A stretch of 22,705 nucleotides of DNA from a virus, in IMG/VR virus record IMGVR_UViG_3300047551_001661, positions 1 to 22,705 of that record; one strand, written 5' to 3'. Position 1 is the stretch's first letter, and each line of letters opens with the position of its first letter. Both the position numbers and the translations under genes were made by a program. Below, in pieces: positions 14,648-22,253 of this stretch. The notes beneath the pieces were generated by a model, which was not told the DNA's origin, did no database searches, and saw only the letters and a program-made list of their open reading frames with translations.

Positions 14648-16905
14648 TGATTGAAGAATCCTTATTAAAATCTAATTTTGCTGGAAAAGATGGATTTATC
14701 TGGTGGATCGGACAAGTTGCTGACCCATCAGTTTGGCGTAATGAAAAAACACGTTTAACAAATTCCAGTGGAGAAGCTAACCAGAGTGGGTGGGCTTATA
14801 GATGTAAAGTAAGAATTGTCGGATATCATAGTTTTAGTAGAAATGAATTACCAGATGCAGATCTTCCATGGGCTCATGTATTAACAAGTGCTGCTGATGG
14901 AGCTCCAGGACAAGGTGGATTTGGAAAAACACCCATGCTTGTCGGTGGAGAATCTGTTGTTGGATTTTTCTTGGATGGAGATGAAGCCCAACAACCAGTT
15001 GTGATGGGATGTTTTCATAGAACTCCCGCAACAGTAAATATAGACAATCCAAATCCCTTTGATCCTTTTACTGGATTTAAAGGTCCTTTTAGAAGTGGAG
15101 CACAAGCCACTAGACAAAAACAACAACCACCTGCACCATTGAACACACCACCTACATCATTTGGTAGTGGTCCGCAGGTCACTATGTTTAGTAATCCTAG
15201 TTTTGGAACTGCGGAACCAGGAAGTTTAGATTTGAGTGCAGGTTTTGTCCCCCTCAGCACAAATCAAAGTTCAAACGCTGGAGCAAATTATGGTTTAAGT
15301 GGTATAGGAACTGCAAATCCAGATACTTTATTCTATAAAGATAAAGGAGAATTAACTTTTCTTAATGCGTTTGATAAACAACCGCCTGCAAAAGGAGATA
15401 ATGGATGTTCAAATAATATTATTGATCAAATCACAGCAACTCTTCAAAATTTCATTAAATTCGTTAATAGTTTGGAAGCAACTGCTTATGGTTTTATAGA
15501 TCCATTAAGAAATAAAGTTGTTGATATGAGGAAAGCGGTTAGAAAAGTAGCTAGACTAATTGCTTCCGTAGTCAAATTTATTATTAATGGAGTTAGGGAT
15601 AATCTTTTTAATCTGGTTGGATGTTTATTTAAAATATTAGGAATTACATTACCATCCTCAATCAAACTACCAGTATCAGAAGCTACAAAAAATATATTGA
15701 ACATTATTTTTTGTTTATTTGAAAAATTATTTGGTCCTCTTCTAGACTTTATAATGGGATTATTGAACGGATTGATTGGAAGATCTCCAAATATTCCTCG
15801 ATGTGCTGCAGAAGAAACCATCGCAACATTGATCGCCAAACTTGCAGATATGATTGACGGTGCTTTAGGCACAGTTGTTTCTGGTTTAGATTGGTTAGCA
15901 GATGGACTGGGATCAATCGCTGGAGCTATAAGACAGGGATTGAACTTCATATCACAAATACTTAGTTTCTTAAGTTGTGATGCATTAGCATGTCAAAATG
16001 TTACGTCATGGGATCCTTTTGCTGGTATTACCTTACCAAATTCGGACGAATGGAGAAGAACTTTAGACAACATTGATATTCTTGGTGGTCTTGACGATGA
16101 AATTGACGTTGCCTTGGGATTTTTATCTATGTTTGGATCATCCGATACTCCATTTAGAGATTGTAGGCAAACAATTGTAAATCCACAAACTCAAACCGAT
16201 GCCCCAAGAACACCAATAGGAGTTACATATCCCAGATGTATACCTCCAGAAATTATTATTAATGGTGACGGTATAGGTGCTGCAGGTCAAGCAGTAGTTT
16301 CCACATTAGATGGATCAATATTAACCATTCAAATTACTAATCGTGGACGTGGATATACAACTGCACCAAGCATTACAATCCAAGATAATACTAGATATGG
16401 TACAGGTGCAGTAGCAAGGTCCACCATAAATTCAAGTGGAGAATTAGAGTCAATTTATCTGGTCCAAAGGGGAAGTGGGTATTGTCAAACTAATTTAAAC
16501 AATTTGGTTGGTGTGGGGTCTACTGCTGGAATAGGTATAGGAACCACAGTTCCAGATCCTAATAGAAGAGTTCCCGGAATATCTACAACAGCTGTAGGCA
16601 TAGTAACTGCTATTGCTATAGATTCTCCTGGAACAGGATATACATCTGGAGACACAATTTCTGTTGGGGGATGTATATACATTCCAATAGTATCTTCTAA
16701 TGGATCTATTGTTGCAATAGAAGGTATTAACTGCACTGAAGAATTTACAGAGTATCCAGATGTGGTGATAAATACTACTCAGGGAGAGGGAGCTATTCTT
16801 TATCCCGTTATAAGTTATGTTCCACAATTTGTCATTGATAGCCCAAATATTAGTGCAAGAGTTGGAATTGGAACAACAATCGTAAGTGTGGTACAGTGCG
16901 TATGA
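14647..16905 (+). CDS. gp5: gp5-like baseplate hub OB-domain protein lacking lysozyme
   Basis: This 752-residue protein begins with a gp5/VgrG-type OB domain (about 13-125): FIWWIGQVADPSVW, a GWAYRCKVRIVGYH strand, ADLPWAHVLTSAADGAP and a GESVVGFFLDGDEAQQPVVMGCF strand pair. No lysozyme motif follows, unlike T4 gp5. A Pro/Gly/Ser linker leads to about 190 residues of strongly hydrophobic amphipathic helix (255-445, e.g. LARLIASVVKFII-like and NIIFCLFEKLFGPLLDFIMGLLNGLIG), then two G-x-G-Y-type beta repeats (568-612, 656-725) like those of gp53, with many V-G-I-G-T-T motifs. It sits directly after gp27 and CP12 and before a spike-like protein. The hub role is well supported; the helical part may enter the host membrane, which is inference. 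Confidence 0.85.
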   Translation: MIEESLLKSNFAGKDGFIWWIGQVADPSVWRNEKTRLTNSSGEANQSGWAYRCKVRIVGYHSFSRNELPDADLPWAHVLTSAADGAPGQGGFGKTPMLVGGESVVGFFLDGDEAQQPVVMGCFHRTPATVNIDNPNPFDPFTGFKGPFRSGAQATRQKQQPPAPLNTPPTSFGSGPQVTMFSNPSFGTAEPGSLDLSAGFVPLSTNQSSNAGANYGLSGIGTANPDTLFYKDKGELTFLNAFDKQPPAKGDNGCSNNIIDQITATLQNFIKFVNSLEATAYGFIDPLRNKVVDMRKAVRKVARLIASVVKFIINGVRDNLFNLVGCLFKILGITLPSSIKLPVSEATKNILNIIFCLFEKLFGPLLDFIMGLLNGLIGRSPNIPRCAAEETIATLIAKLADMIDGALGTVVSGLDWLADGLGSIAGAIRQGLNFISQILSFLSCDALACQNVTSWDPFAGITLPNSDEWRRTLDNIDILGGLDDEIDVALGFLSMFGSSDTPFRDCRQTIVNPQTQTDAPRTPIGVTYPRCIPPEIIINGDGIGAAGQAVVSTLDGSILTIQITNRGRGYTTAPSITIQDNTRYGTGAVARSTINSSGELESIYLVQRGSGYCQTNLNNLVGVGSTAGIGIGTTVPDPNRRVPGISTTAVGIVTAIAIDSPGTGYTSGDTISVGGCIYIPIVSSNGSIVAIEGINCTEEFTEYPDVVINTTQGEGAILYPVISYVPQFVIDSPNISARVGIGTTIVSVVQCV

Positions 16906-17465
16906 CCGATCAACCTAAAGAGTTTTATGATAAAAAACCGGGATATGTTGTAAAATCTGGAACCACCGATGCTGCAGGTAAACCAATAGATTATGCAGTA
17001 TATACAGATTATGGCCAAGGATTTGAGTACACACAGGAAGGAAACAAATTTGACCATTGTTGGAAAACATCCTATGAATTATGTGGAGAGGATGTTCAAG
17101 AAAATGAACCAGCAAAGATTATTAGAGCGGATAATGGAAACATTCTCATCGAAGCTCTAAATGGAGAGGTCGTAATAAGAGCAAAAAATATAAGATTGGT
17201 AGCTCAAGATGGTTCAGGAGAAGTTACAATAACATCAGCAAAACATTTTGCAGTAAATGCTCCTGTTCAAAATTATAAAGGATCAATGTCAAATACTGTA
17301 ATGAGTAATAGTGCTTCTACTGGTGCTTTGGCTGTAGATAGTCGTGGGGAAATACAAAATAGTGCTACATCTGGATCTGAAGATTGTGAGGGTTCTTTAT
17401 TAACGCAATTATTAAAAATTTCTCAAAAATTCAAAGATTGGATATCTAAGTGTACTGGAGGTTAA
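16902..17465 (+). CDS. Spike-like protein, probable detached gp5 C-terminal needle
   Basis: This 187-residue protein starts at ATG 16902, whose ATGA overlaps the gp5-like stop; a GTG two codons earlier is an alternative. Residues about 100-140 are short alternating strands (KIIRADNGNILIEALNGEVVIRA, then KNIRLVAQDGSGEVTIT) of the kind that form the triple-stranded beta-helix of gp5C, VgrG and gpV spikes. The N-terminal 80 residues (GYVVKSGTTDAAGKPIDYAVYTDYGQGFEYT) are not recognised. The C-terminus ends in a charged helix with cysteines (LLTQLLKISQKFKDWISKCTGG). Together with the upstream protein it would rebuild T4 gp5 from two genes. A PAAR-type tip has not been identified in the window. Confidence 0.7.
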   Translation: MTDQPKEFYDKKPGYVVKSGTTDAAGKPIDYAVYTDYGQGFEYTQEGNKFDHCWKTSYELCGEDVQENEPAKIIRADNGNILIEALNGEVVIRAKNIRLVAQDGSGEVTITSAKHFAVNAPVQNYKGSMSNTVMSNSASTGALAVDSRGEIQNSATSGSEDCEGSLLTQLLKISQKFKDWISKCTGG

Positions 17466-17468
17466 ATT

Positions 17469-18338
17469 ATGCCACAGGAACCAGTAAAATATATTGGTGA
17501 CAAACTTGTTGTTGGACCAGTAGATTTTTCATTTGTACCCGCACTTCCTGCGGTTCCTGGAACTACCGTATTAAACGGACCTGTTTGGATAGGATCGGGA
17601 CTGCCTGCTATTCCAACTGCCAATTGTATGATAGGCCCTGGATTAAATCCAGTGACTTTACAAGTTACTGGAATAGCAAATTTTTTAGCAGTTACAAACC
17701 AAATTGGAGTTAACAACAGAAGTGGACTCGCTAATATTTTTGGATCTACTTCTAAATTTGGAACAAGTTTAAAAGCAGCATTTTCTGCAACAACTGGATT
17801 TAGTGCAAAAGCTGCTGCACAGACTACCGCAGGTCCAAATTATGCCAATGCATTTGCACAAACTCCTTTAGCTAAAGCTGCAATTATTGAAGGATTTGCA
17901 GGAACTACCACTGGAATTAATCCCACTCAACAAACAGCATTAAATACAAAAAAACCATTTGATATTAAACATCCAACAAAAGAAGGTTGGAGACTCAGAC
18001 ATGTTTGCGTTGAGGGTCCAACCGCTGATGTTTATGTTAGAGGTATAATAGAAGGTTCTGATGTTATTGAACTACCTGATTATTGGATTGGTTTAGTTGA
18101 CTCGGATACAATTACTATAAGTTTGACTCCTATCGGAGAATATCAAGAACTTTCTGCAGAATTGTTGGACTGCAATACAAAGATACAAGTTTATAATAAT
18201 TTAGGAAAACTGGGAAAGTATAGTTATCTTGTCTTTGGAGAAAGAAAAGACGTTGATAAAAACATTGCGGAATATGAAGGATCATCCGTTGATGACTATC
18301 CTGGAGATAATGCTCAATATGGATTGTTTACTTTATAA
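17469..18338 (+). CDS. Tail/virion structural protein, tandem copy 1
   Basis: This 289-residue protein has an N-terminal part (1-150) of Gly/Ala/Thr-rich strands with MPQEPVKYIGDKLVVG at the start and FSATTGFSAKAA in the middle, and a distinct C-terminal domain (about 165-275): FDIKHPTKEGWRLRHVCVEGP, ADVYVRGII, VIELPDYWIGLVD, ITISLTPIGEYQEL and a closing FGERKDVDKNIAEYEG. This C-terminal domain recurs in cyanophage and other marine phage structural and fibre proteins; its exact role is unknown to me. Codon use is AT-rich like its neighbours. Its position after the spike suggests a baseplate or fibre component. It is followed after five bases by a close paralogue. Confidence 0.8.
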   Translation: MPQEPVKYIGDKLVVGPVDFSFVPALPAVPGTTVLNGPVWIGSGLPAIPTANCMIGPGLNPVTLQVTGIANFLAVTNQIGVNNRSGLANIFGSTSKFGTSLKAAFSATTGFSAKAAAQTTAGPNYANAFAQTPLAKAAIIEGFAGTTTGINPTQQTALNTKKPFDIKHPTKEGWRLRHVCVEGPTADVYVRGIIEGSDVIELPDYWIGLVDSDTITISLTPIGEYQELSAELLDCNTKIQVYNNLGKLGKYSYLVFGERKDVDKNIAEYEGSSVDDYPGDNAQYGLFTL

Positions 18339-18343
18339 TTGTT

Positions 18344-19246
18344 ATGCCACAGGAACCAGTAAAATACATCGGAGATAAACTTGTTGTTGGACAAGTAGAT
18401 TTTTCGTTTATCCCTGGATGTGTTCCACCAATACCAGGAACTTCCGTTTTAAATGGCCCTGTTTGGATCGGCGCAGGGTTGCCTGCTATCCCTACTGCAA
18501 ATTGTATGATAGGGCCAGGTTTACTACCAATTGCATTGCAAGTTACTGGAGTAACTAATTTTTTATCAGTTAATAATCAGGTTGGAAATTATAACAGATA
18601 CGGACTTGCTAATGTTTTTGGAGCTACATCCAAATTTGGTGTTGATACTAAATTGGCTTTTTCAGCAACAACAGGATTTAGTGCAAAAGCTGCGGTTCAA
18701 AAAACAGATGGACCCTACTATGCTCAAGCATTCAAACAAACTCCACTGTTCAAAGCTTCAGTGTGGACAGGAAATATGGCAACAACAACTGGAATGAATC
18801 CGACTTTCATCTCTGCCCTTGCTCCACTAAAACCAGTTGGACATCCAAACTTTGATATTGAACATCCGATAAAAAAAGGATGGAGACTTCGTTATGTTTG
18901 TACAGAAGGGCCTGCTGCAGATGTTTACATCAAAGGTACTCTAAAAAAACATAACATTATAGAATTACCAGATTATTGGCAAGGTTTAGTTCATGCCGAA
19001 ACAATACATGCAATACTAACTCCTATTGGTAAACATCAAAAACTTTTTTATAATGTTTCCGAATGTGGTACAAAGATCATTGTTTCAAGTAATTCTGACG
19101 AGGATATTCATTGTTACTATAAAGTGTTTGCAGAAAGAAAGGACACGCCAAAGAATATTGTAGAATATGAAGGCTTGACATATAAAGATTATCCAGGTGA
19201 TAATAATGAATATAGATTCTGGTTTAGCCCAAGAGTTTTCCCATAA
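18344..19246 (+). CDS. Tail/virion structural protein, tandem copy 2
   Basis: This 300-residue paralogue shares the first 16 residues exactly with copy 1 (MPQEPVKYIGDKLVVG), with nearly identical DNA there, and keeps the whole domain layout: FSATTGFSAKAA, a FDIEHPIKKGWRLRYVCTEGPAADVYIKG block, IELPDYWQGLVHAE, and FAERKDTPKNIVEYEGLTYKDYPGDN. It differs most in the central linker and in the last 15 residues, which extend to a Phe/Pro-rich end. The two may form a heteromer or serve different symmetry positions. The stop codon lies inside a CATAAATA late-promoter-like box. Confidence 0.8.
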   Translation: MPQEPVKYIGDKLVVGQVDFSFIPGCVPPIPGTSVLNGPVWIGAGLPAIPTANCMIGPGLLPIALQVTGVTNFLSVNNQVGNYNRYGLANVFGATSKFGVDTKLAFSATTGFSAKAAVQKTDGPYYAQAFKQTPLFKASVWTGNMATTTGMNPTFISALAPLKPVGHPNFDIEHPIKKGWRLRYVCTEGPAADVYIKGTLKKHNIIELPDYWQGLVHAETIHAILTPIGKHQKLFYNVSECGTKIIVSSNSDEDIHCYYKVFAERKDTPKNIVEYEGLTYKDYPGDNNEYRFWFSPRVFP

Positions 19247-19249
19247 ATA
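19242..19249 (+). promoter_or_regulatory. Probable late promoter before the coiled-coil structural gene
   Basis: CATAAATA overlaps the stop codon of the preceding gene and lies 37 bases before the next ATG. It is followed by an AAAACTA-N5-TAGTTTT dyad (19249-19267) in the leader, AT-rich and without a T-run, so not a convincing terminator. Confidence 0.55.
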
Positions 19250-19286
19250 AAACTAAACCGTAGTTTTGACTGAAAATTAACTAATC

Positions 19287-20957
19287 ATGCCTGGTATATC
19301 TACCCTTTTTATTGCAGATTGTAGAGAAGAACTTGAATTTAGATTAAAGGAAAAGGAACAGTTGTTAGATCAACTTGCATTGTATGATGTAAGAATTGAT
19401 CGTTATGATGCAATCATTGAAAACATGGATAGATCCCTTCTACCTTTAATAAATGAGATTAACGTAGCTATATCTTCGGTAAAAGCTGCATATGACGCGA
19501 GAATTGCCGCAGGATGTAAAAGTGATCTTGCCTGGATTGAAACAGCAAGAGTAACTTATAGACTACCTCTTGGTAGATATTCTGGTAGTACTACGATTAC
19601 ACAAGTTACCTATACTGCTCTAAAAAACCCAGCAGTAAATACAGTATATAATAGATATGGAATAAAATATTATAGAAGACCAAAAAACCAAGACTACGGA
19701 TCAAATATTATTGCAGAATTTTTTGGTTCTATTGGTGCTGGTAGTACAAGACTTGCAATTAGACAAACAGGTCTTGCTGGAACTGCAGGAATTTTACTCG
19801 GAGATACTATTACAGATGATCTAGAAAATCCAGTAACATTTGGAATAGATGATTTGCCATCAATCGTAGGTTTTGGCGTAAGTACAATACTCATTGATAA
19901 TGTGGGTTTTGGTGGAACTGTAGCGATAGGAAAAACAATTATCGCACAAGTTGGAGTAGGAACTACTGGAAATATTAGTGTTGGTAATGGTATAGGATAT
20001 ACAGGAGTTCTTCCATATGGAACGACTGTTGTTGGAATAGGAACAACAACAATTCAACAAGAATTATTCGATTTTGAAGCAGGAACTTTTATTAGTACAA
20101 CTACTACGGCTCCATCCTTAATTGTAAGTCAACCCGCAGTGGCTACAACAAGTGTTGTCTTTACAGTCGGCATCACATCGGATTTCCCGGCTTATTTTAT
20201 GAGTACAACTGCTGATGTTGCAACAGATTACACAAATTTTACAGTCATTAGAACAACTCAATCTGTACTGGATGAGTTTGATCCTTCAAATAATCCTGTA
20301 GATCCTGTTACTGTGGGAATTATGAGTAGTAATACCATTGGATTAGGTCATACTGCTATTTTAGTTAATAATGGAAGCCCTGTTGGACCTTTCCAATGGA
20401 GAGAAGTTCTTGGTGAATATGATCCAGAACCTAATTGCGGAAATAGTTCAGTAAATTGGTATTATGGAAATACTCAATGGCCAACAAAACAAACTATAGG
20501 ATATACCACAACAAGTCCTTGGTCACAAATATCAGTAGTTGAAGTACCAGTGTCCGAAGGAACATCAGTCACAGTATCGATAGGATCAACGATTCCTTCT
20601 AATTACAATATTTCATATACATCCACCAGTCCAACAAATCCATCTTTGTCTGGATGTTCTGCATTAGATGCAGCTATTACCGCAGCAGAATCTAGTAGGG
20701 ATGCGATTATTGCTAGGAATCAACCTATTATTACTTCCACTCTTGCTGCTGCAGCAAGTCTTAGAACATTAAGAGACAAGTTGGAAGGTATCGCATTTAC
20801 TTTCTTGCAAGGAAGAGCGGCTTCTGATGCAGAAATAGTTAGACTTAGAAACCAAATTGCATCCTTGGAAAGCCTAGATTTAACTCAATATGAACCCACG
20901 AGTTACCGAGAAGGTACTAGATTTTCTGGATCTACAGTTGGGATTCCAACCACTTGA
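19287..20957 (+). CDS. Virion structural protein with terminal coiled coils
   Basis: This 556-residue protein shows helical heptad-rich ends and a beta-rich middle. Residues about 10-85 (REELEFRLKEKEQLLDQLALYD... LPLINEINVAISSVKAAYDARI) and 455-535 (SALDAAITAAESSRDAII, ASLRTLRDKLEGIAF, AEIVRLRNQIASLESL) are predicted coiled coils. Between them are repeated V-G-(I/V)-G-T-T motifs, like those at the end of the gp5-like protein, and Trp/Tyr-rich strands (SVNWYYGNTQWPTKQTIGY). It resembles large cyanophage structural proteins without a T4 counterpart. The two helical ends could pair so that the middle projects outward as a loop or fibre, which is inference. It is the last gene before the promoter at 20976. 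Confidence 0.75.
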   Translation: MPGISTLFIADCREELEFRLKEKEQLLDQLALYDVRIDRYDAIIENMDRSLLPLINEINVAISSVKAAYDARIAAGCKSDLAWIETARVTYRLPLGRYSGSTTITQVTYTALKNPAVNTVYNRYGIKYYRRPKNQDYGSNIIAEFFGSIGAGSTRLAIRQTGLAGTAGILLGDTITDDLENPVTFGIDDLPSIVGFGVSTILIDNVGFGGTVAIGKTIIAQVGVGTTGNISVGNGIGYTGVLPYGTTVVGIGTTTIQQELFDFEAGTFISTTTTAPSLIVSQPAVATTSVVFTVGITSDFPAYFMSTTADVATDYTNFTVIRTTQSVLDEFDPSNNPVDPVTVGIMSSNTIGLGHTAILVNNGSPVGPFQWREVLGEYDPEPNCGNSSVNWYYGNTQWPTKQTIGYTTTSPWSQISVVEVPVSEGTSVTVSIGSTIPSNYNISYTSTSPTNPSLSGCSALDAAITAAESSRDAIIARNQPIITSTLAAAASLRTLRDKLEGIAFTFLQGRAASDAEIVRLRNQIASLESLDLTQYEPTSYREGTRFSGSTVGIPTT

Positions 20958-20960
20958 AGA

Positions 20961-20983
20961 AGTGTCACAGACTTGTTGACACT
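20961..20983 (+). promoter_or_regulatory. Dyad overlapping the -35 box
   Basis: AGTGTCA-N9-TGACACT is a perfect 7-base inverted repeat whose right arm includes the TTGACA box. It could be an operator or the stem of a hairpin ending the upstream transcript, though no T-run follows. Confidence 0.5.
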
Positions 20984-21004
20984 CCCATCATATCTTGGTA
21001 TGAT
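20976..21004 (+). promoter_or_regulatory. Sigma70-type promoter for the small-gene/tRNA cluster
   Basis: TTGACA (20976-20981) and TATGAT (20999-21004) are 17 bases apart. The -10 box is the right arm of an ATCATA-N5-TATGAT dyad (20988-21004). The following AAGGTCGT matches the gp32 promoter downstream element. It lies 26 bases before a small gene. Confidence 0.85.
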
Positions 21005-21030
21005 AAGGTCGTTCTCTCAACCACCTTTAC

Positions 21031-21207
21031 ATGCAAGTTGATCGTGAAACCCTGCAAGAACTTCGTGAATTTCAAGAAGATTGTGCAGCCCACTTTGTTG
21101 ATGAATATTTCCCAATGAGTGGTGAACTCTATTGGACTATGGTAGAATGTCTTGCAACTGCAAAACTCGCAGAACTGCGTGGTGAGGTGGTCGCAGATGA
21201 AGTATAA
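21031..21207 (+). CDS. Small hypothetical acidic protein
   Basis: This 58-residue open frame runs ATG CAA GTT GAT CGT ... GAA GTA TAA directly downstream of the promoter. It is acidic and helical (ETLQELREFQEDCAAHFVDEYF, then MVECLATAKLAELRGEVVADEV) with two cysteines. I do not recognise it. Its C-ending and CTG-containing codons resemble gp32 more than the tail genes, fitting early/middle expression. No strong Shine-Dalgarno is seen. The end overlaps the next ATG by 11 bases. Confidence 0.72.
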   Translation: MQVDRETLQELREFQEDCAAHFVDEYFPMSGELYWTMVECLATAKLAELRGEVVADEV

Positions 21208-21346
21208 GGTTCAATACCTTAAACCCAAGAAAAAGGGACTTGCCAAACACGAAGCGGTATTCTACAATATAGAAGACGCAATGAGGTGGGAGTCTTACGT
21301 TAAGACCGAACTCAATGTACAAAACCTAGAGATCGTACCAATCTAG
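21197..21346 (+). CDS. Small hypothetical protein (basic start, helical end)
   Basis: This protein is 49 residues from ATG 21197 (MKYKVQYLKPKKKGLAKHEA). An earlier TTG-type start at 21152 would lie entirely inside the previous gene and is unlikely; GAGG about 11 bases before 21197 supports the ATG. The layout is a short beta strand, a Lys-rich loop, then FYNIEDAMRWESYVKTEL and a strand NLEIVPI, which could be a compact beta-alpha-beta fold. No family is recognised. It is followed by one base and then the next start. Confidence 0.7.
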   Translation: MKYKVQYLKPKKKGLAKHEAVFYNIEDAMRWESYVKTELNVQNLEIVPI

Positions 21347-21347
21347 T

Positions 21348-21557
21348 ATGAATCCTTACAAAATCAGCTACAAAAACCTTTACGAAACTGTAGTAAAAAC
21401 AACTCCAGAAAATGTCCGTGAAGCTAATGAAGGATTATTCCATGCAAAGATGACTCTACCCGCTGCTGCAAAACACTGTGGAATGACTCAAAAAGAAATG
21501 AAGTTGACATTCTTTGAGTACTTAAAGTATAATCCTAAAACCTACAAAACCCAGTAG
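21348..21557 (+). CDS. Small hypothetical protein with helix-turn-helix-like segment
   Basis: This 69-residue protein starts one base after the previous stop. LPAAAKHCGMTQKEMKLTFFEYL at about 37-59 has the shape of a helix-turn-helix (AAxxxGMTxxxMKxxF), preceded by a charged helix (ENVREANEGLFHAKM). A small DNA-binding regulator is possible, but the segment is short and could be an ordinary helical pair. Expression from the promoter at 20976 would put it among early/middle genes. The stop lies 9 bases before tRNA-Ile. Confidence 0.7.
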   Translation: MNPYKISYKNLYETVVKTTPENVREANEGLFHAKMTLPAAAKHCGMTQKEMKLTFFEYLKYNPKTYKTQ

Positions 21558-21565
21558 GTTCTTAT

Positions 21566-21637
21566 GGGACTGTCGCCTATGGGTTAAGGCCCACTGCTTA
21601 TAACGGTGTGAACTGAGTTCAAGTCTCAGCAGTCCTA
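21566..21637 (+). tRNA. tRNA-Ile (anticodon UAU)
   Basis: The cloverleaf is complete: acceptor GGGACTG/CAGTCCT (first pair G-U), D arm GCCT/AGGC, anticodon arm CACTG-CTTATAA-CGGTG and T arm CTGAG-TTCAAGT-CTCAG, with discriminator A. Anticodon TAT reads AUA, a codon common in the tail genes. CCA is not encoded. Confidence 0.88.
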
Positions 21638-21648
21638 CCTAAAAACAT

Positions 21649-21732
21649 GGGGCGGTGGTGGAATCGGTAGACACACCAGACTTAAAATCTGTTGGGGGCA
21701 ACCCCGTGGGAGTTCAAGTCTCCCTCGCCCTA
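21649..21732 (+). tRNA. tRNA-Leu (anticodon UAA)
   Basis: This is a class II tRNA of 84 bases: acceptor GGGGCGG/TCGCCCT with terminal G-U pairs, anticodon loop CTTAAAA with anticodon TAA, long variable arm GGGG-GCAA-CCCC, T arm GGGAG-TTCAAGT-CTCCC, discriminator A. The first anticodon-stem pair is a C-U mismatch. It reads UUA (and UUG). Confidence 0.93.
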
Positions 21733-21735
21733 CCT

Positions 21736-21743
21736 TATAAATA
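21736..21743 (+). promoter_or_regulatory. T4-type late promoter for cpeT
   Basis: A perfect TATAAATA lies four bases after tRNA-Leu and 20 bases before the cpeT ATG. This is the same distance to the start codon as at gp4, and suggests late expression of the lyase. Confidence 0.85.
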
Positions 21744-21762
21744 AATCAAAATATTTCTGACT

Positions 21763-22242
21763 ATGACTATCAAATCAAAATTTATTTCTTATTTTGAAGG
21801 TTACTTTAACAATCAAGCACAGGCATTTCATATGCCAAGAGAATTTGCTTTGATTGAAGTCATTCATACTAAGTTATCTGCGGATACTTTTAAAGTTACT
21901 CAAAAATATATCATTGATCAAGAACCATATAGACAAGCAATTATTGAAGTAACCCAAAAAGATGGAAAAATCATTTTAAAATCATACAAAGATGAAGAAA
22001 AAACCATATACTTAGATGGTTGTGATGTAATCTTTGAATATGATGAAGAAAAAGATCAATTCCATGGAAAAAATTGCTGTGATGAATGCTTTGTAGAAAA
22101 ATTTGGAAAAAATACCTATCTTTCAACTGAAGCCTTTCTCACAGAAGGTTCTTATCATGTAGTAGATAAGGGATTTGATCCAGAAACAGATGAACAAGTT
22201 TGGGGATCATATCACGGCCTATTTCAATTTGATCGGAAATAA
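21763..22242 (+). CDS. cpeT: CpeT-like bilin lyase (phycobiliprotein chromophore attachment)
   Basis: This 159-residue protein belongs to the CpcT/CpeT T-type lyases, which attach a bilin to a cysteine of phycoerythrin or phycocyanin beta subunits. Seen: an N-terminal helix ending FNNQAQAF, EPYRQAIIEV (54-63; the family PYR motif), IYLDGCDVIFEY, a NTYLSTEAFLTEG hairpin and the signature KGFDPETDEQVWGSYHGLFQF at 136-156. At 159 residues it is shorter than the cellular enzymes (about 200), as in other cyanophage copies. Cyanophage CpeT is an established auxiliary gene, with chromophore binding better supported than lyase activity. It has its own late promoter and terminator, so it is a single-gene unit. 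Confidence 0.93.
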   Translation: MTIKSKFISYFEGYFNNQAQAFHMPREFALIEVIHTKLSADTFKVTQKYIIDQEPYRQAIIEVTQKDGKIILKSYKDEEKTIYLDGCDVIFEYDEEKDQFHGKNCCDECFVEKFGKNTYLSTEAFLTEGSYHVVDKGFDPETDEQVWGSYHGLFQFDRK

Positions 22243-22253
22243 TCCGATTTTTT
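22232..22253 (+). terminator. Rho-independent terminator at the end of cpeT
   Basis: ATCGGA-AATAA-TCCGAT followed by six T (22248-22253, the first T shared with the stem). The stop codon TAA is the end of the loop, and the T-run touches the first base of tRNA-Thr. The stem is only six pairs, so termination may be partial. Confidence 0.75.

Noticed and set aside
15486-15950. Long minus-strand open frame opposite the gp5-like gene
   Set aside because: Low-complexity mirror of the hydrophobic helices, no start signals, and the plus-strand gene is well supported.
19249-19267. AAAACTA-N5-TAGTTTT as a terminator
   Set aside because: The stem has one G-C pair and no T-run follows, so it would be too weak.
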